Shown here piece by piece: positions 22,878-34,577 of a stretch of DNA of 64,000 nucleotides (its first letter is position 1; each line of letters opens with the position of its first letter). The stretch covers positions 1,559,531 through 1,623,530 of the forward strand of contig OZ007506.1 in assembly GCA_963931865.1 (NCBI GenBank), read 5' to 3'. Below the pieces are notes generated by a model. That model saw only the letters and a program-made list of their open reading frames with translations. It made no database searches and was not told the DNA's origin. Both the position numbers and the translations under genes were made by a program. The stretch comes from Axinella damicornis. Lineage: Eukaryota; Porifera; Demospongiae; Axinellida; Axinellidae.

Positions 22878-25638
22878 GCTGTTCCTTTGTCCCTTATGGT
22901 TAGTATGTTGGAGCAAGTGTGCTTGGGCTAGCCTAACCCGAAACCCATGCTACAGTGATGTTTTCTACAGAACTGTGCAGCTGAATTACTGTGAGTTCTA
23001 GTTTGGCCACCTGGATTTTCAAACTTTCAGGTGGTACTGCCATTTTGATGATGATGAGTATGTGAATGTTCCAGTTCTTATGAAGACCCTTCATGCACAT
23101 GAAGACAAGATATATCTTGGGCACTGGCCGAGTAAACAGCGTGGATCAAAGAAAATCACTGTTCGTGTAAGTCAGCCTAGTACATGGTTAGCTTGATTGA
23201 TGCACATGGCTTGAAAATATTTGCTTTGATTTCAGCACTTAAGGTTGTTTCCAAAACATGTAAGTTGACATCTTCTTTGTTTTGGTATCAATCTGACTCG
23301 TCAATGCCTCAACAAATTAACTGCTTGCAGAGAAGCAGTTCATTCTACTATGCCACTGGAGCAGCTTACTGCATCAGTTCAGCCATCATGCCTCAGCTTG
23401 AGAAATATATCAGGTCGGACCTCATGTACCCAACATGTAATCCCCTCCAATCTTCTTTCACCATCATGCGTAAATTGTTCTTTCTTTCCTTAGAGGTAAC
23501 AACACATTTATGTCCACTTGTGACAAATTCCGGCTTCCAGATGACATCACTATTGGTGCACTAATCGGTAAGCTTGCACTGTAAGATTCATGCTGCAAAT
23601 TTCTGTTGATTGCTGTTGTATTCTACTCATATTTCAGAGGCCATCTTAGGATATAATCTGACTGAGGTATCCACAATGTACAGCCAGAACAACAAGGAAG
23701 ACGCTCACCATACCTCTCCAAAAGACCGGGTATAAGTTGTTTAAGCCTTGTATAAATTTAATGGAAGGACGGAGCATCGGAAATATATGAGCACTTTCTA
23801 ATGGTGGCATGCACCTACCGGTATGCAGCTTCCCAGATCTGGGACTACCAAATGAGAGACAGCATGAAGTAGGGTCTCGCAGTCACAGCCACCATGGTGG
23901 CAAGCCAACACCTGCACAGCTTTGGTGAACAGCAACATTGCATGAACATGTCATGTTATCATCAATGTAGTCTTGATCAAACCTAAAGAGCACCATGTTC
24001 ATGACACCCATCTTTGAAGGTGGTGATGACACTTCATTTCAGAACAATCAAGTGATACCACCTCCAACACCTGACACCTGTTGCTGCTGCTCAGGCCAGG
24101 CTATGTGGCTTCTGAGCGTCTCTGCTTCCTGATCCATCGTAGTCCTCCCTCCACACTTTGTCGAGTCAACATTGCTGATTCAGGAGCTATAGAGTATACA
24201 CTGCTGTTAGGCCTTGATGCATATATGCTAGCATAATTACTTTGAGGCAAATAGGTGGCCTCCGGATCAAAATAACCCCATCAAGGCCTAATTGCTAATA
24301 CCCTCAATTGCTACTGCTTATGATGAATATGGTATCGGATAGATGTACTGTAATGATGCAAGTACTATATTTCCTAGGTTACCATTGGCTACAAGCTGCG
24401 TCAAAAGATCAACGCTGATACAACCTATATCACAGATAAGGATCCTACTGGGTATGTCAGCTTACTAATCTGTCCCCGTAGGCTGCGATGTCAGCAATAG
24501 GGTTTGTATAAATATATGTGCCAATATTTAGTGATGCTCAGGAATGTAATTACCTGTGGTTAACACACATGCGATGATACATCCGGGTTGGCAGAGCCAG
24601 TGCTCCGCAGTCAGCAACTCAAAATTCCAGTCAAGTCACATGCACTAGCCCCTCTCCACCCACCTGGCCGGTCACGCTGCACGCGCCAGGCGGGTGGAGA
24701 GGGGCTGGTGGCTAGACTAACCACGCCACCACTTGGAGAAGTGTGCAGTGCTGCAGCTAACGCTTCCATGCTTTGCCCATCTTCTTACAACAGCTTAATG
24801 ACTGTGCGTGGCCGCCTACTACATAAGGTCATGCCTTCTAATTATGCTTGTGTATACATGTCGCTACGGCATTCCAGTGCATATGCATCTTCCTAACGTG
24901 TAACTTCTGTCTTGAGTTGATGTTTGCATGCATGGTTGTGGGAATGCTGAGCTTGAGAAAGCTGCAGCTCTAATCCTTAATGGACTCAGACCTCACAGCT
25001 AGTGCTATAGCAGTAAAATGACCACGACATTATTGTTCTTGACCTAGTGGGAAATGCCTTTGTCCTCCAGTTTCCTGTCCTACCACTGCCTGCTCTATCC
25101 CTTGACGTCATGGTGCAGAAAATGGCCAAACCAAACTAGACACACGACTGTTTAACCTGAGACGTGTTTGCAATGTGCAATATCTACTTGTAGCACATTA
25201 AGTGTGCAGCAACTGGGTATTGGATGGTTTCATGCAGGGATCTGATTGGACGGTCACAACTCAAATATAGTCTATTTTATACTTTATCTTGCTCACAGTT
25301 GAACTCACTGACATTCAGTTTTTATTATACCACATTTGCAAGTGAAAAAATTCTTTTACCATTGACTTCACCCTAAAATAGGTGCACCAAGGAATTACGG
25401 AATTAGCCTCAATAAGCATGCAAATAAAAATAATATGGACTACTTTATCTACTACATGGCAATTGCATAGTGTCTTCTGCATCCACATCGGTCCAATCAA
25501 TCAGTGATGATGACCATAAATCATAAATCATGCATTGCAACTCTGATACCTTGATGCTTCAGCTCGCATGCAGCAGGTCAAACCCTGGCCATGGACTTCG
25601 ACGCGGATATATGTAGGGTGTATTTTCACCTACTGCAT

Positions 25639-26054
25639 GCGACTGGGAAAACTGGAGAGATTGCACTCGCTTGCATGTGGTGTGCCGTTCCATATCCGGC
25701 CAGTCGACGTAATGATTTAGTTTTGGGTCGCGCTATAGCTACAGGGTGAGAAGGCCTGGGAACGAGGCTAGAGATACATGCGTTCCCAGGCCTTCTCACC
25801 CTTTGTCGCTTGCAGTACCCTTCCCCCGCGTTAGATACAGGATACGCATGTATCTGCCTATGCAATTGCGCAAGCGACAAACGGGTACGCTGGGAACGAG
25901 GCTAACACGCATGCTCGCCCTGCTTCCTGCCATGCCGTGCCGGCGCCGGACCAATAATCAGAACGCGACCCGAAAAATCATTACGTCGACTGGAACGGCA
26001 CACCACATGCAAGCGAGCGCAATCTCTCCAGTTTTTCATACGGGTCCCAGTCGT
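25639..26054. mobile_element. ~415-bp inverted-repeat element upstream of copy D
   Basis: Arms of roughly 90-100 bp (GGAGAGATTGCACTCGCTTG... and its complement near 26,005-26,030) enclose fold-back fragments containing GGCCTGGGAACGAGGCTA. It ends about 60 bp before copy D exon 1 and is repeated before copy F at 38,897-39,312. Confidence 0.65.
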
Positions 26055-26111
26055 TAACCACCAGAGTAGTTCCTGTTGCCGAGGGTCGCCGGCGGCCCGG
26101 GTGCATGAGAG

Positions 26112-29100
26112 ATGCGATGCTGCAGGTCAAGTACAGCGCTGGTGACATCGACTACTCTGGGAGTAGTTCTATCCCTGTACGTCACGCAGTGGATATCCTC
26201 AAGCTGGTTAACGAAGGACAATACGATCGGGCAGCTGCAGGCTAGGCCTGTCATGATCAAGCAGCTGAACATTACCTATGACAGGATGGTTCTCCCAGAA
26301 AGCAACATTCCAGATGTGTTCATGTCGGTGAGAACAACCACCGCTTTCCACAAAACACGGTTGCACCTTCTCCTCCACACGTGGTTGCAGACTGTGGACC
26401 CAAAGCAGGTATAGACTCACAATGATTGTACAGCAGCATGACATTAGCTACCAGCTTTTTATGTCGGCAGTGTATATAATAGTAGTGCAGAGACATAATG
26501 TTAGGAAAATGTCAGATGGAAACTTGATTAAGAACAAACTACAACACACAATGCAACGTTTGGGCTGATGCTGTTGACTGAGGGTGGTGGTGCATGGGGA
26601 GATGATCTTCCTAAACTATACGGCATGGTATAGTTTGTATTCTGCACAGGTCCAGATTGTTACTGATTCGGAACATGATCGATGGATTATTGAAACCAAA
26701 GCCGCAGGTATGCCATCATTGTGAAGTGAATGATTTGCTACTTGCTTCCAACATTGATAATTGTGAATGACCATGATCCAGGCTTCAGAGTTGCAACGGC
26801 AAACTGTGACCATACTTCACATGAAAGGTACAAAAGATGTCCGTACAGTTTAATTGGATGATACTAGGCTATAAGCGTTGGTTGTTCCCAGCCTCATTCC
26901 CAGGCCATTCATACTACCAGTAGTTGATCGCTTGCAGTAAATACGGTGATCAAATGCTGGCTGTGGGAATGGCCTGGGAACGAGGTTAGGTTGTTCCCAG
27001 TCCCCATGCAGAGACTGGGAATGAGGCTATTGCAGAGCAGGTATTAATTTTAAGTGTCCTTGGAGTATATAGGTTAGATGCATTCCAATGACACCTGTTA
27101 AGGTCAAAGCACTTTATAGCAGGTGAATCTGCATGCACTGTTAAAAATTGGGCGTCCAAGACACCTTTGAGGAACTTCATAATTCTGGTTTTACTAACCA
27201 GGATTATGAAGTATGTACTAGCAACGATTATAATAGCTATATGACCAAGGTGGAATAATATTCCAGGACTACCATGGACACGTATGTGCTTTTCAGATTG
27301 ATGTTATGCTGTAAGACAGGAAGTGAATTTGAACAGTACTACAGATCAACTGAGGCAGGAAAGAGATACAGGTTGGTTTGTGCTATGTGTACATGTATGA
27401 ATGTAGCTATGATAATTATAGGTATATTTTGTGGGGTGAGCATGAGCAAGCTGCGTGCATTTTAGCTACTGAAAAGTCTTTGCACTCGTATACAGGAGTC
27501 CAGCCAGTACTGCATAGAGAAGTACTCAAATCCTTAACCGTATAATTTCAACAATCTGGATGCATTTGTGTGAACATTCTCTGATTACCACTTGTGGTTT
27601 GGCCACTTGCATAAACTTTTTAGGTGGTACTGTCACTTTGATGATGATCAGTATGTGAACATTCCAGTTCTTATGAGGACCCTTAATGCACATGAAGACA
27701 AGATATATCTTGGGCACTGGCCGAGTACATACTATCGTTCAAGGAAAGTGATTGTACTTGTAAGTCAGTACTAGTGCAGCGGCATATCAAACCAATCGTT
27801 CACTTTTTGATAAAAGCACCAAAATTGGTACACATATAGATTAATATACTGTGGAAATTTTCAGATATTGAGGCATGTGATATTGTGCCTGCGTCAGCCG
27901 TGGTGGGCGGTTTCCAAAATGGCCGCCATGTGGCGTTATTCGACAAGAATAATGCAGTACTATAATGTCTTTAATACCACTTTTAGGGGTCTTAGGGTTC
28001 TTTTGCACAACTTGTGACTGCCCCATCCTTGCTAGAATTATTCTGTGTTTATGTGCCACATTACAGCTATGATTTCCGGAAATGGACATGCATATAGAGG
28101 TCCGGTTATTAATTATAATGAACCTTTCTGGGAACAGAAACCAGCATCTTGCAGGTCTAGTAGCAGGGATTCTATATAGGCTTTGAGAGGGTGGCTGCAA
28201 GATATAGGCATCTGCATTTGCATTCCTGCAAGAAAAATGGGCTGACTGCCGGGATTCATATTAGGGAAAACATCTGGGGTACAAATTAGTATGTTTGGGG
28301 TGACAATCTTTGATTTTTAAAGTCCAAAAGGAGCCAGTGATAGCATTCAAAAGGAGATTTGTTCTCTGCATTGCTAAAAGTGGTTACAGATTTGTACGAG
28401 TCCACCCAGAGGACCTATAGCTCTGTTGGGCATGAAACAGCAGGGCAAAGTATGATTGTGCGAATGCCATTAAGGCAATTGCCGGTGCAATTACAGTGCA
28501 ATGGATTATCATAAGACCATGGCATGGATAATCCTGGTGTTGTATATATTGTGTCAAGCAGACTGCAATTTAACTGTGATGTGATGAGCCAGGCATGCGG
28601 AGTTCCCCTTGCAGATGAATGCGAAGGATCAACATGATGCTTGGTCTTTTGGGGTATTCTCTTTGACACCATAGCATTGGGAATTTGGCCTAATTTTGCC
28701 TACTAGGGGAAAATTTCAGAGTGGTTCCATACAGGTGGAGCAGGATAAATATATTCCAGGGATTGTCATAGAGTCGGTAGACTCTATGTGTAAGGATACG
28801 ACAGACATGCAATATATGCTAATACAAAAACATCTCTCCAAATCTCAGAAACGGTACACTTTATAACAACATACCAGTCATCTTCGAGTGTTTTCATGTC
28901 CAACAAGACTCCCAGCGTCGCGAAAAACCATCGCGAAAGTACCAAAGCAGGCACTCACAAAACGGGCAAATAGTTTTTCTTTCTTCTTCTTCTTCAGACA
29001 ACTTAGCTCAACGTTGCCTCAATCTCTCATGATGGTTTTCGCACGAAACAGCAGCATTTTCAACCGAGCAGTGCAACGACCCATTGCTTTTTTACAACCT

Positions 29101-32100
29101 CTGTGATGGCAAATTTCAGCTCAAACATGTGCCTGCTGCTAAAAAAGAATGACATAAACAAGTAATAAAATGAAAATGTAACAGGATATAGGGATACCAG
29201 AACGGCAAAGTGTAAGGAAACAAGGTAGGGATGATCACACAAAACAGTGAAGTATACAATCCCCCTTACACATCTTTCTTCATTATACACGTATATATAT
29301 GGAAAAAGATCTCTGTAGGGGGATCGTATACAGTCAAACCTCCGAACAAAGGACACTTTGGGAACAATATAATCCGAGGTTGTCCTCTTCTCGGAGGTTC
29401 AAAATGTATTAGAACCATAGGCAAACCAATTATTTGGGACCTTGAAAAGCGTCCTTTATAGAGGGTATTATATTGTGTCCCTATCTCGGAGGGTCCACTA
29501 TCGGAGGTTTGACTGTACTTCACTGTTTTGTGTGATCATCCCTACCTTGTTTCCTTACTTTTTGCCGTTCTATGGTGTCCCTACATCCTGTTACATTTTT
29601 GATTACTTTTAGTATATAGTGTCTGCTGTGTGAGAAAGCTAGGCAGTGTAAGGGTATGGATATTATTACCACTGAAACAACCAGTGCTACCACTAACATG
29701 TACACTAGCTGAGCCACAGCATAGTTCATTCTGTCTTATTATGTCAGGCAGTTGGAATGTCGTAGCCTCAATTGCAGTTGCCTCTCTTTTTCGTCAAACA
29801 TATCTCCATAAACACCCACCACATCTTTGTAGCTAACAATGCCTTAGCTTGCAGATAAATAATCAAGACACACTTGGCAGCTAATCATCATGCACAAAAA
29901 TGCTAAGGGCCTACAAAAACCGATGCAGTACACATGAATGCCTAAGCTCACAGTGGTGGAAAATGGAGTGTATAGAAATGAGCTTTGGACAAACTATGCT
30001 GACCCCCCCCCCCCCCCCCCCCCCCTTCCGAAAGCCAGCTATATAATATTATACTACCCTAGATCTGAGGTTTGTGGTCTCCAAAGTCAGGGGTTTCATA
30101 TACATACAGTGGATTGCAACTGTGGGCTTTTTCCGACTTGGAGATATTTGTGCCAACAGGTCAGCAACATGATATTTGGCTACATGATTGCATTGTTTAT
30201 TTGTGTCAACAGAACAGTTTCATGCTGGCAATAAGTGCATTGGGCATACAGGGGATCAATGAGTATATAATTATGTTCAGTGGTAACATTTATGGCCTAC
30301 TGAGCAGTAAGGGATACAAAGCAATTGCAAGGGCCATTACATATTTCCAACATAGGATATAATAGACAAGGGAGAGCATTTCACAACCCCTCCCTCCAGG
30401 CCATTGGGACTGGGAATCAGCCTATAATTATGGAGATCACAGTTTTAGAATCAGGGCAGTAACCACTGTGGCAAAGGCATCCCACACTGTAAAGAGAGAT
30501 GGATTGCTTTAACCAGGCTTTGGTCACCTCAGTTGCATCTCAGTGCCTCCACTGTGGTGATCAAGGAATGAGCACACAAGTGCATGCAATCCTATTAGAT
30601 AGGAAATCCTAGCTAGTAGGCCTGTTGAGATAACCTAGGTCAAGTTTCTTAATTCCGGGTAACTATAGGAATGCTATGTAGAAGTGCATGCAGCTGCACT
30701 CCTAGCAATTCTACTGATGAACGGTTGCCATAGTTGCTGCTTCAATGCCAAACAATGTGATCACTATTATAGGTCCTCCAACAGACATACAGATGGGTAA
30801 ACAATTAAATCACATACCTATGATTAAGAACAACATTTGTGCATTCCATGATCACCAAAGTGGAGGAGGCACTGAGATGCAACCTTACCTTGGTGATCAG
30901 ATCCTGGTTAAAACAACCTTCTCTTTTTGCAGTGCATGCATATATTCCGCATTAATTTGTTGGGTAGAAGCGTATAAAATCCATACTTGAATGCCTAGAC
31001 ATGCAATGGTTAGTTTCATATCGTGATGGTAACGTTGTCTGCAGGTACATGCTGGCTAGCCACTGCATGTACTTATCTTTCCCGTCACTGACTTTCGTGC
31101 ACGTGTTGTACGTAGTATATATACTAGTATCACAAAACATTATGCATCATACTCATAGGAAAGGGGAGGGGAGCCACACCCACGATAGAGTGTCCTATTG
31201 GGGAAAGTATACATCTTCCAGTGGACAATGGTGGAAGGACCACCTTTCCACCCAAACACCCAAGGACTACGTATGGATATGCAGATGTGCACCTGATATC
31301 CATAGTTGGGGAGTGAAGCTGTCATGTGATCAGCAGCAAGTGATTCATGTGATTGGAAAGCTCTCACTGCCACTGCTACACTGCATCGTTGACCTGACTC
31401 CCCTCCAATGAACAGTGGTAGCTAGCTGGTACAAAAGAACAGAGTTAACTGGGAATGACAGGCAACTGATTATGGGACGCCAGACAATGGTGAACCAGGT
31501 GGAGCTGATTATTCACAACATTAGCAACACTAGCTGTGGAGACAGCTGCAAGCTGTAGCAGTAGTAAGTAAAGTATGGGTTATTCGATCACCCACCCACC
31601 TAGCTGTTCCCTCTTTCTTTCATGTAGCCGCTACTGTCCACTACATGAGTCCTCTCTCAGCCAGGCATTAAATTTGTGTTTCAAGTGTAGAAGAGCTTGA
31701 AGGATTGCCACTAAGAGTCAATTAAGACAACATTGCCAAATTTGGTAATGTTGCATGGTGGCCATTTTGGAAACCGCCCACCACGGCTGACGCAGGCACA
31801 ATTTCACATGCCTCAATATCTGAAAATGTTCACAGTATATTAATCTATGTGTGTACCAATTTTGGTGCTTTTATCAAAAAGTGAACGAATGGTTTGGTAT
31901 GTCTGGCTATGCCGCTGCACTATACATTCTTATCTTTGAGTGATGTGCACAACTTGAAGTTATAACTGTACACTTTGATTTCAGCGTCTATGGTTTTTTC
32001 CAAAACATGTAAGTTGATGGCCTCTAATTTGTTTGATATCAAACTGAATGACTTCCAAAAACTATTCTCTCTCTCTCTCTTGTCAATACCTCACAACTGC

Positions 32101-33651
32101 TTGCAGAGAAGCATTTCATTCTTCTATGCCACTGGAGCAGCTTACTGCATCAGTTCAGCCATCATGCCTCAGCTTGAGAAATATATCAGGTCAGACCTCA
32201 ATATTCTGTAATTCCCTCCGTGCAATCTCCTTTCAACATCACAAGTTGTTTCCTCCAGAGGAAACAGCACCTTTATGTCCACTTGTAAGAGACTTGCCCT
32301 TCCAGATGATGTGGCTGTTGGTGCGCTAATTGGTATGCTTACACTGTAAGATTCATGCTGAAAATATCTGCTGATGTTAACTTCTGTTGTATACTATTCG
32401 TATTGCAGAGGCCATCTTAGGATATAGTCTGACTGAGGTATCAACAATGTACAGTGAGCTCAACAGGGAAGACGCTGACCATACCTTTCCAAAAGACCGG
32501 GTATGTTTAAGCCCTCTATAAACACAAGTTGGGGGGGGATGGAAATAATCATAGTCAATCATTGACTACAAGCACGTTTTAGTGATAGCATGATTCCCAG
32601 ATCTGGGACTACACACATTGTTGAGGAAGATTGTGATAAGGTCTCGCTGAGTTACAGCCACTGTATAGATTATACTATCTACGCAAGCCAAAACCTGCAG
32701 CTTTGGGCACACGTACTTTGAACAGCATGCAGTTCCACCCCACACTGCACAATCATAAGCTACTCGGGAATCATAGCACCCTGACACCCGTCTTTGAAGG
32801 TGGTGGTGACACTTAATTCAGCTGCGACCTCTTTCCCCTCCCTATCCACTGTGATGAATCAACATGCATTGCTGATTCAGAAGCTAGTCTGCTACACTTG
32901 CATGCAGAAGTAGACTAGAAGGTGTGGGGTGATGACTATATGGCATACAATGGAGGGCTGCTTAGTTACTTCAGTTGGAATTCAAGCAATAGTGTGCCCT
33001 AGGAGGAGCATTTAGAGGCCATGCCAAATGAGCCTGTCCTTACCGTGTAAGCTTGCCAAGAGTTTGATTAAGAGGTCATTCAAGCCCAATATATTGCAGT
33101 GGCCTCCAAAAGCTTAGGAGGTGGCTTCTAATAACTGGGGAGGTGTCCTTTTAAAGCGTTTGTTGCACGATACCACTTCAGAGGTGCTACTATGCCAAAT
33201 TGGGCACTGGCACACTCCACATGTACTACACCAGCCAATTAACATGTACTGGCACGGCACAGTTGACCGGTATAGATGTTCAGACTAGCACAAATAACTT
33301 AGTTGACAAAAAATGGTGGAAGCTTTCATCTCTTGTGTATGATGGATGTATACACTATAGTGACACTTGATTTCTAATAGGTTACCATTGGTTACAAGCT
33401 GGATCAAACAATCAATTCTGATACAACCTTCACCACAGATGAGGATCCCACTGGGTATGTCAGCCAGTGTAATATAGGGTTGGATGCTTGGTATTTGATT
33501 GGATGCTTGAGAATACTTGGCTCAGATCCCACGACATTATTGACCTAGCTAGTGGGAAATGCCTTTGTCCTCCAGTTTCCTGTCCTACCACTGCCTGCTC
33601 TATCCCTCGACATCATGGTGTGGAAAATGGCCAAACCAAACTACTGTTTAA
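26112..33651 (+). CDS. Fringe-like glycosyltransferase, copy D (complete, 344 aa)
   Basis: Exons: 26112-26408, 26650-26707, 26782-26827, 27297-27371, 27624-27759, 31985-32008, 32107-32189, 32259-32332, 32409-32500, 33381-33454, 33576-33651; frames join throughout. HFDDDQYVN places DDD at residues 165-167, LPDDVAVGALI is at 254-264 and FLSYHCLLYP at 321-330. The anchor (TTLGVVLSLYV, residues 14-24) is short and preceded by two Cys; the ATG at 26,112 is the best start but not certain. Intron 5 carries a 4,151-bp transposon absent from copy F. Family role as for copy A; the substrate is not shown by sequence. Confidence 0.82.
26889..26988. mobile_element. 100-bp fold-back element with 9-bp TSD
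   Basis: CAGCCTCATTCCCAGGCCA and GGCCTGGGAACGAGGTTA are inverted. Perfect GGTTGTTCC repeats flank it (26,880-26,888 and 26,989-26,997). A partial second member (CCCAGTC...GACTGGGAATGAGGCTA) follows directly. It lies in copy D intron 3; the duplicate is in copy F at 40,149-40,248. Confidence 0.85.
29178..29605. mobile_element. Inverted-repeat element hosting a second insertion
   Basis: Arms of about 80-90 bp face each other (ACAAGGTAGGGATGATCACA and its complement at 29,530-29,555; outer parts CAGGATATAGGGATACCAG-like). The pogo-like element lies between them. Confidence 0.7.
29331..29515. mobile_element. pogo/Tigger-like MITE (TA target)
   Basis: Termini CAGTCAAACCTCCGA and CCGATAGTGGAC..GGAGGTTTGACTG are inverted and flanked by TA. 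CAGT-type ends followed by AACCTC and a TA duplication are typical of the pogo/Tigger branch of Tc1-mariner. About 185 bp long, with no coding capacity. Confidence 0.7.
30500..30935. mobile_element. ~435-bp fold-back, short relative of 7893-8885
   Basis: Ends contain CAGTTGCATCTCAGTGCCTC and GAGGCACTGAGATGCAACCT, with outer TTTAACCAGGCTT / CCTGGTTAAAACAACC. Nested inside the 4,151-bp element. Confidence 0.7.
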
Positions 33652-34085
33652 CTTGAGACGTGTTTGCAATGTGCAATATCTACTTGTAGCACATTAGCAG
33701 GTGTGCAGCAACTGGGTATTGGACGGTTTCAGGAACCTGATGGACAGTCAGTAATTGCTGTACACCGGTTATCACATAATACATATTTATATAATACTAT
33801 AGCCTATATTTTTATATACTTTATATCTTGTTCACAAAATGTACTATTTCGCTGACATTTTTATTACACCACTTGAGGAATTGTTTCCCATGCACTCTCT
33901 CTCTCACCATGTAAGTGCATGACCCAGGTAGCCGTGCATGACCCAGGTAGCTGTGTATTCAGTACATCTACAAGTCACAGTATTGTCCTTTGCTCATGCA
34001 GCAACCTTCCTTTTCCGGTGCCATTCTACTTGGATTTGTAGGCTGCAGAGCCAGAACTGGCAAGTGCAATGCCTCCTATCAACTA

Positions 34086-34193
34086 CTACACGACCGTACC
34101 ACACTCAACACACACCCTCTTCTTGTCACTGAAACAGTCTCAGGTCTACCTAGCATTCAGATGGGTGACCGTCTGGGAACTGGTGTTGTACGT
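34086..34193 (+). pseudogene. 5S rRNA-derived sequence (unit 1)
   Basis: It keeps the 5S order: CGACCGTACCACACTCAACAC, then CACTGAAACAGTCTCAGG, then CAGATGGGTGACCGTCTGGG and GGTGTTGTACG. The middle (boxes A/IE) is badly altered and it ends without a T run. It is a 5S pseudogene or a 5S-derived SINE head, about 80 bp upstream of the good 5S gene. Confidence 0.7.
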
Positions 34194-34269
34194 AGCAACT
34201 CTGTTGTAGTTTCATTCTAGATGCAGAGCTGGCAACAACACTTCACCCTTCCAGTTCGATACAACTTGT

Positions 34270-34388
34270 GCCTATGACCATACCACACTGAATACACCGG
34301 TTCTCGTCTGATCACCGAAGTTAAGCAGTGTTGGGCCTGTTTAGTACTTGGATGGGTGACTGCCTGGGAACTGCAGGTGTTGTAGGCT
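34270..34388 (+). rRNA. 5S rRNA gene (unit 1)
   Basis: About 119 nt. It contains the eukaryotic 5S landmarks CATACCACACTGAATAC, CTCGTCTGATCACCGAAG, TTAAGCAGTGTTGGGCC (box A region), TTAGTACTTGGATGGGTGAC (box C) and CCTGGGAACTGCAGGTGTTG. A T-rich stretch follows directly, as for RNA polymerase III termination. The 3' tail (GTAGGCTTTCTTTTTCCAGG) is repeated once in tandem here but not in unit 2. Confidence 0.9.
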
Positions 34389-34577
34389 TTCTTTTTCCAG
34401 GTCTTTTTGTAGGCTTTCTTTTTCCAGGTCTTTTTTTTAAAGTGTTGGGCCAATATATAGGTAAATATTATCTTAGGTGGATCAAGAATGAGCATAATTT
34501 TCAAGAACTTTTGTGTGAAGACGGGTGTGTGTGTGGTGCCACACTCTACGGTAGTAATTCACGTGTATGTGCTTTTC

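Larger units (their letters stand above)
16739..25155 (+). pseudogene. Fringe-like glycosyltransferase, copy C, exon 1 split by retrotransposon
   Basis: Exon 1 begins MTTLGVVLTLSVMW, matching the anchor of copy D (STTLGVVLSLYV), runs to about 16,829, then resumes after the inserted element and ends at 19,708 (DVFMSVKTTTAFHKTRLHLL block). Remaining exons: 20256-20319, 20398-20443, 21327-21401, 23031-23166, 23236-23259, 23331-23413, 23494-23567, 23638-23729, 24378-24451, 25071-25155. Exons 2-11 are all open with good splice sites and keep HFDDDEYVN, LPDDITIGALI and FLSYHCLLYP. Exon 2 has 6 extra bases. The two exon 1 halves are in different frames. The enzyme is therefore probably lost, unless a downstream start is used. 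The recent look of exons 2-11 suggests the break is young. Confidence 0.7.
27772..31922. mobile_element. 4,151-bp non-autonomous DNA transposon in copy D intron 5
   Basis: Ends TAGTGCAGCGGCATA and ...GCCGCTGCACTA begin inverted repeats of about 165 bp (right arm about 31,750-31,922). Flanking TAC (27,769-27,771 and 31,923-31,925) is single in copy F at the matching site (about 41,030), giving a clean 3-bp target duplication and an empty allele. The interior has no long open frame; it holds a pogo/Tigger-like MITE, a 29,178-29,605 inverted-repeat shell, a G/C homopolymer (30,003-30,024) and a fold-back (30,500-30,935). Superfamily is unsettled: 3-bp TSDs occur in PIF/Harbinger and CACTA groups. 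Confidence 0.88.
21188..34437. repeat. Segmental duplication, unit 1 (13.25 kb)
   Basis: This block repeats at 34,438-43,534 with near identity: matching positions are offset by 13,251 near the start, rising to 13,260 through small indels, then by 9,106-9,122 after a 4.15-kb insertion present only here. It contains copy C exons 4-11, all of copy D, a 5S pseudogene and a 5S gene. The junction has AAAGT microhomology shared by the start of unit 1 (21,186-21,190), the unit boundary and the end of unit 2. Confidence 0.93.

Noticed and set aside
27772..31922. Canonical CACTA (EnSpm) transposon
   Set aside because: The 3-bp duplication fits, but the ends read TAGTG...CACTA, the reverse of the canonical CACTA...TAGTG; superfamily left open.
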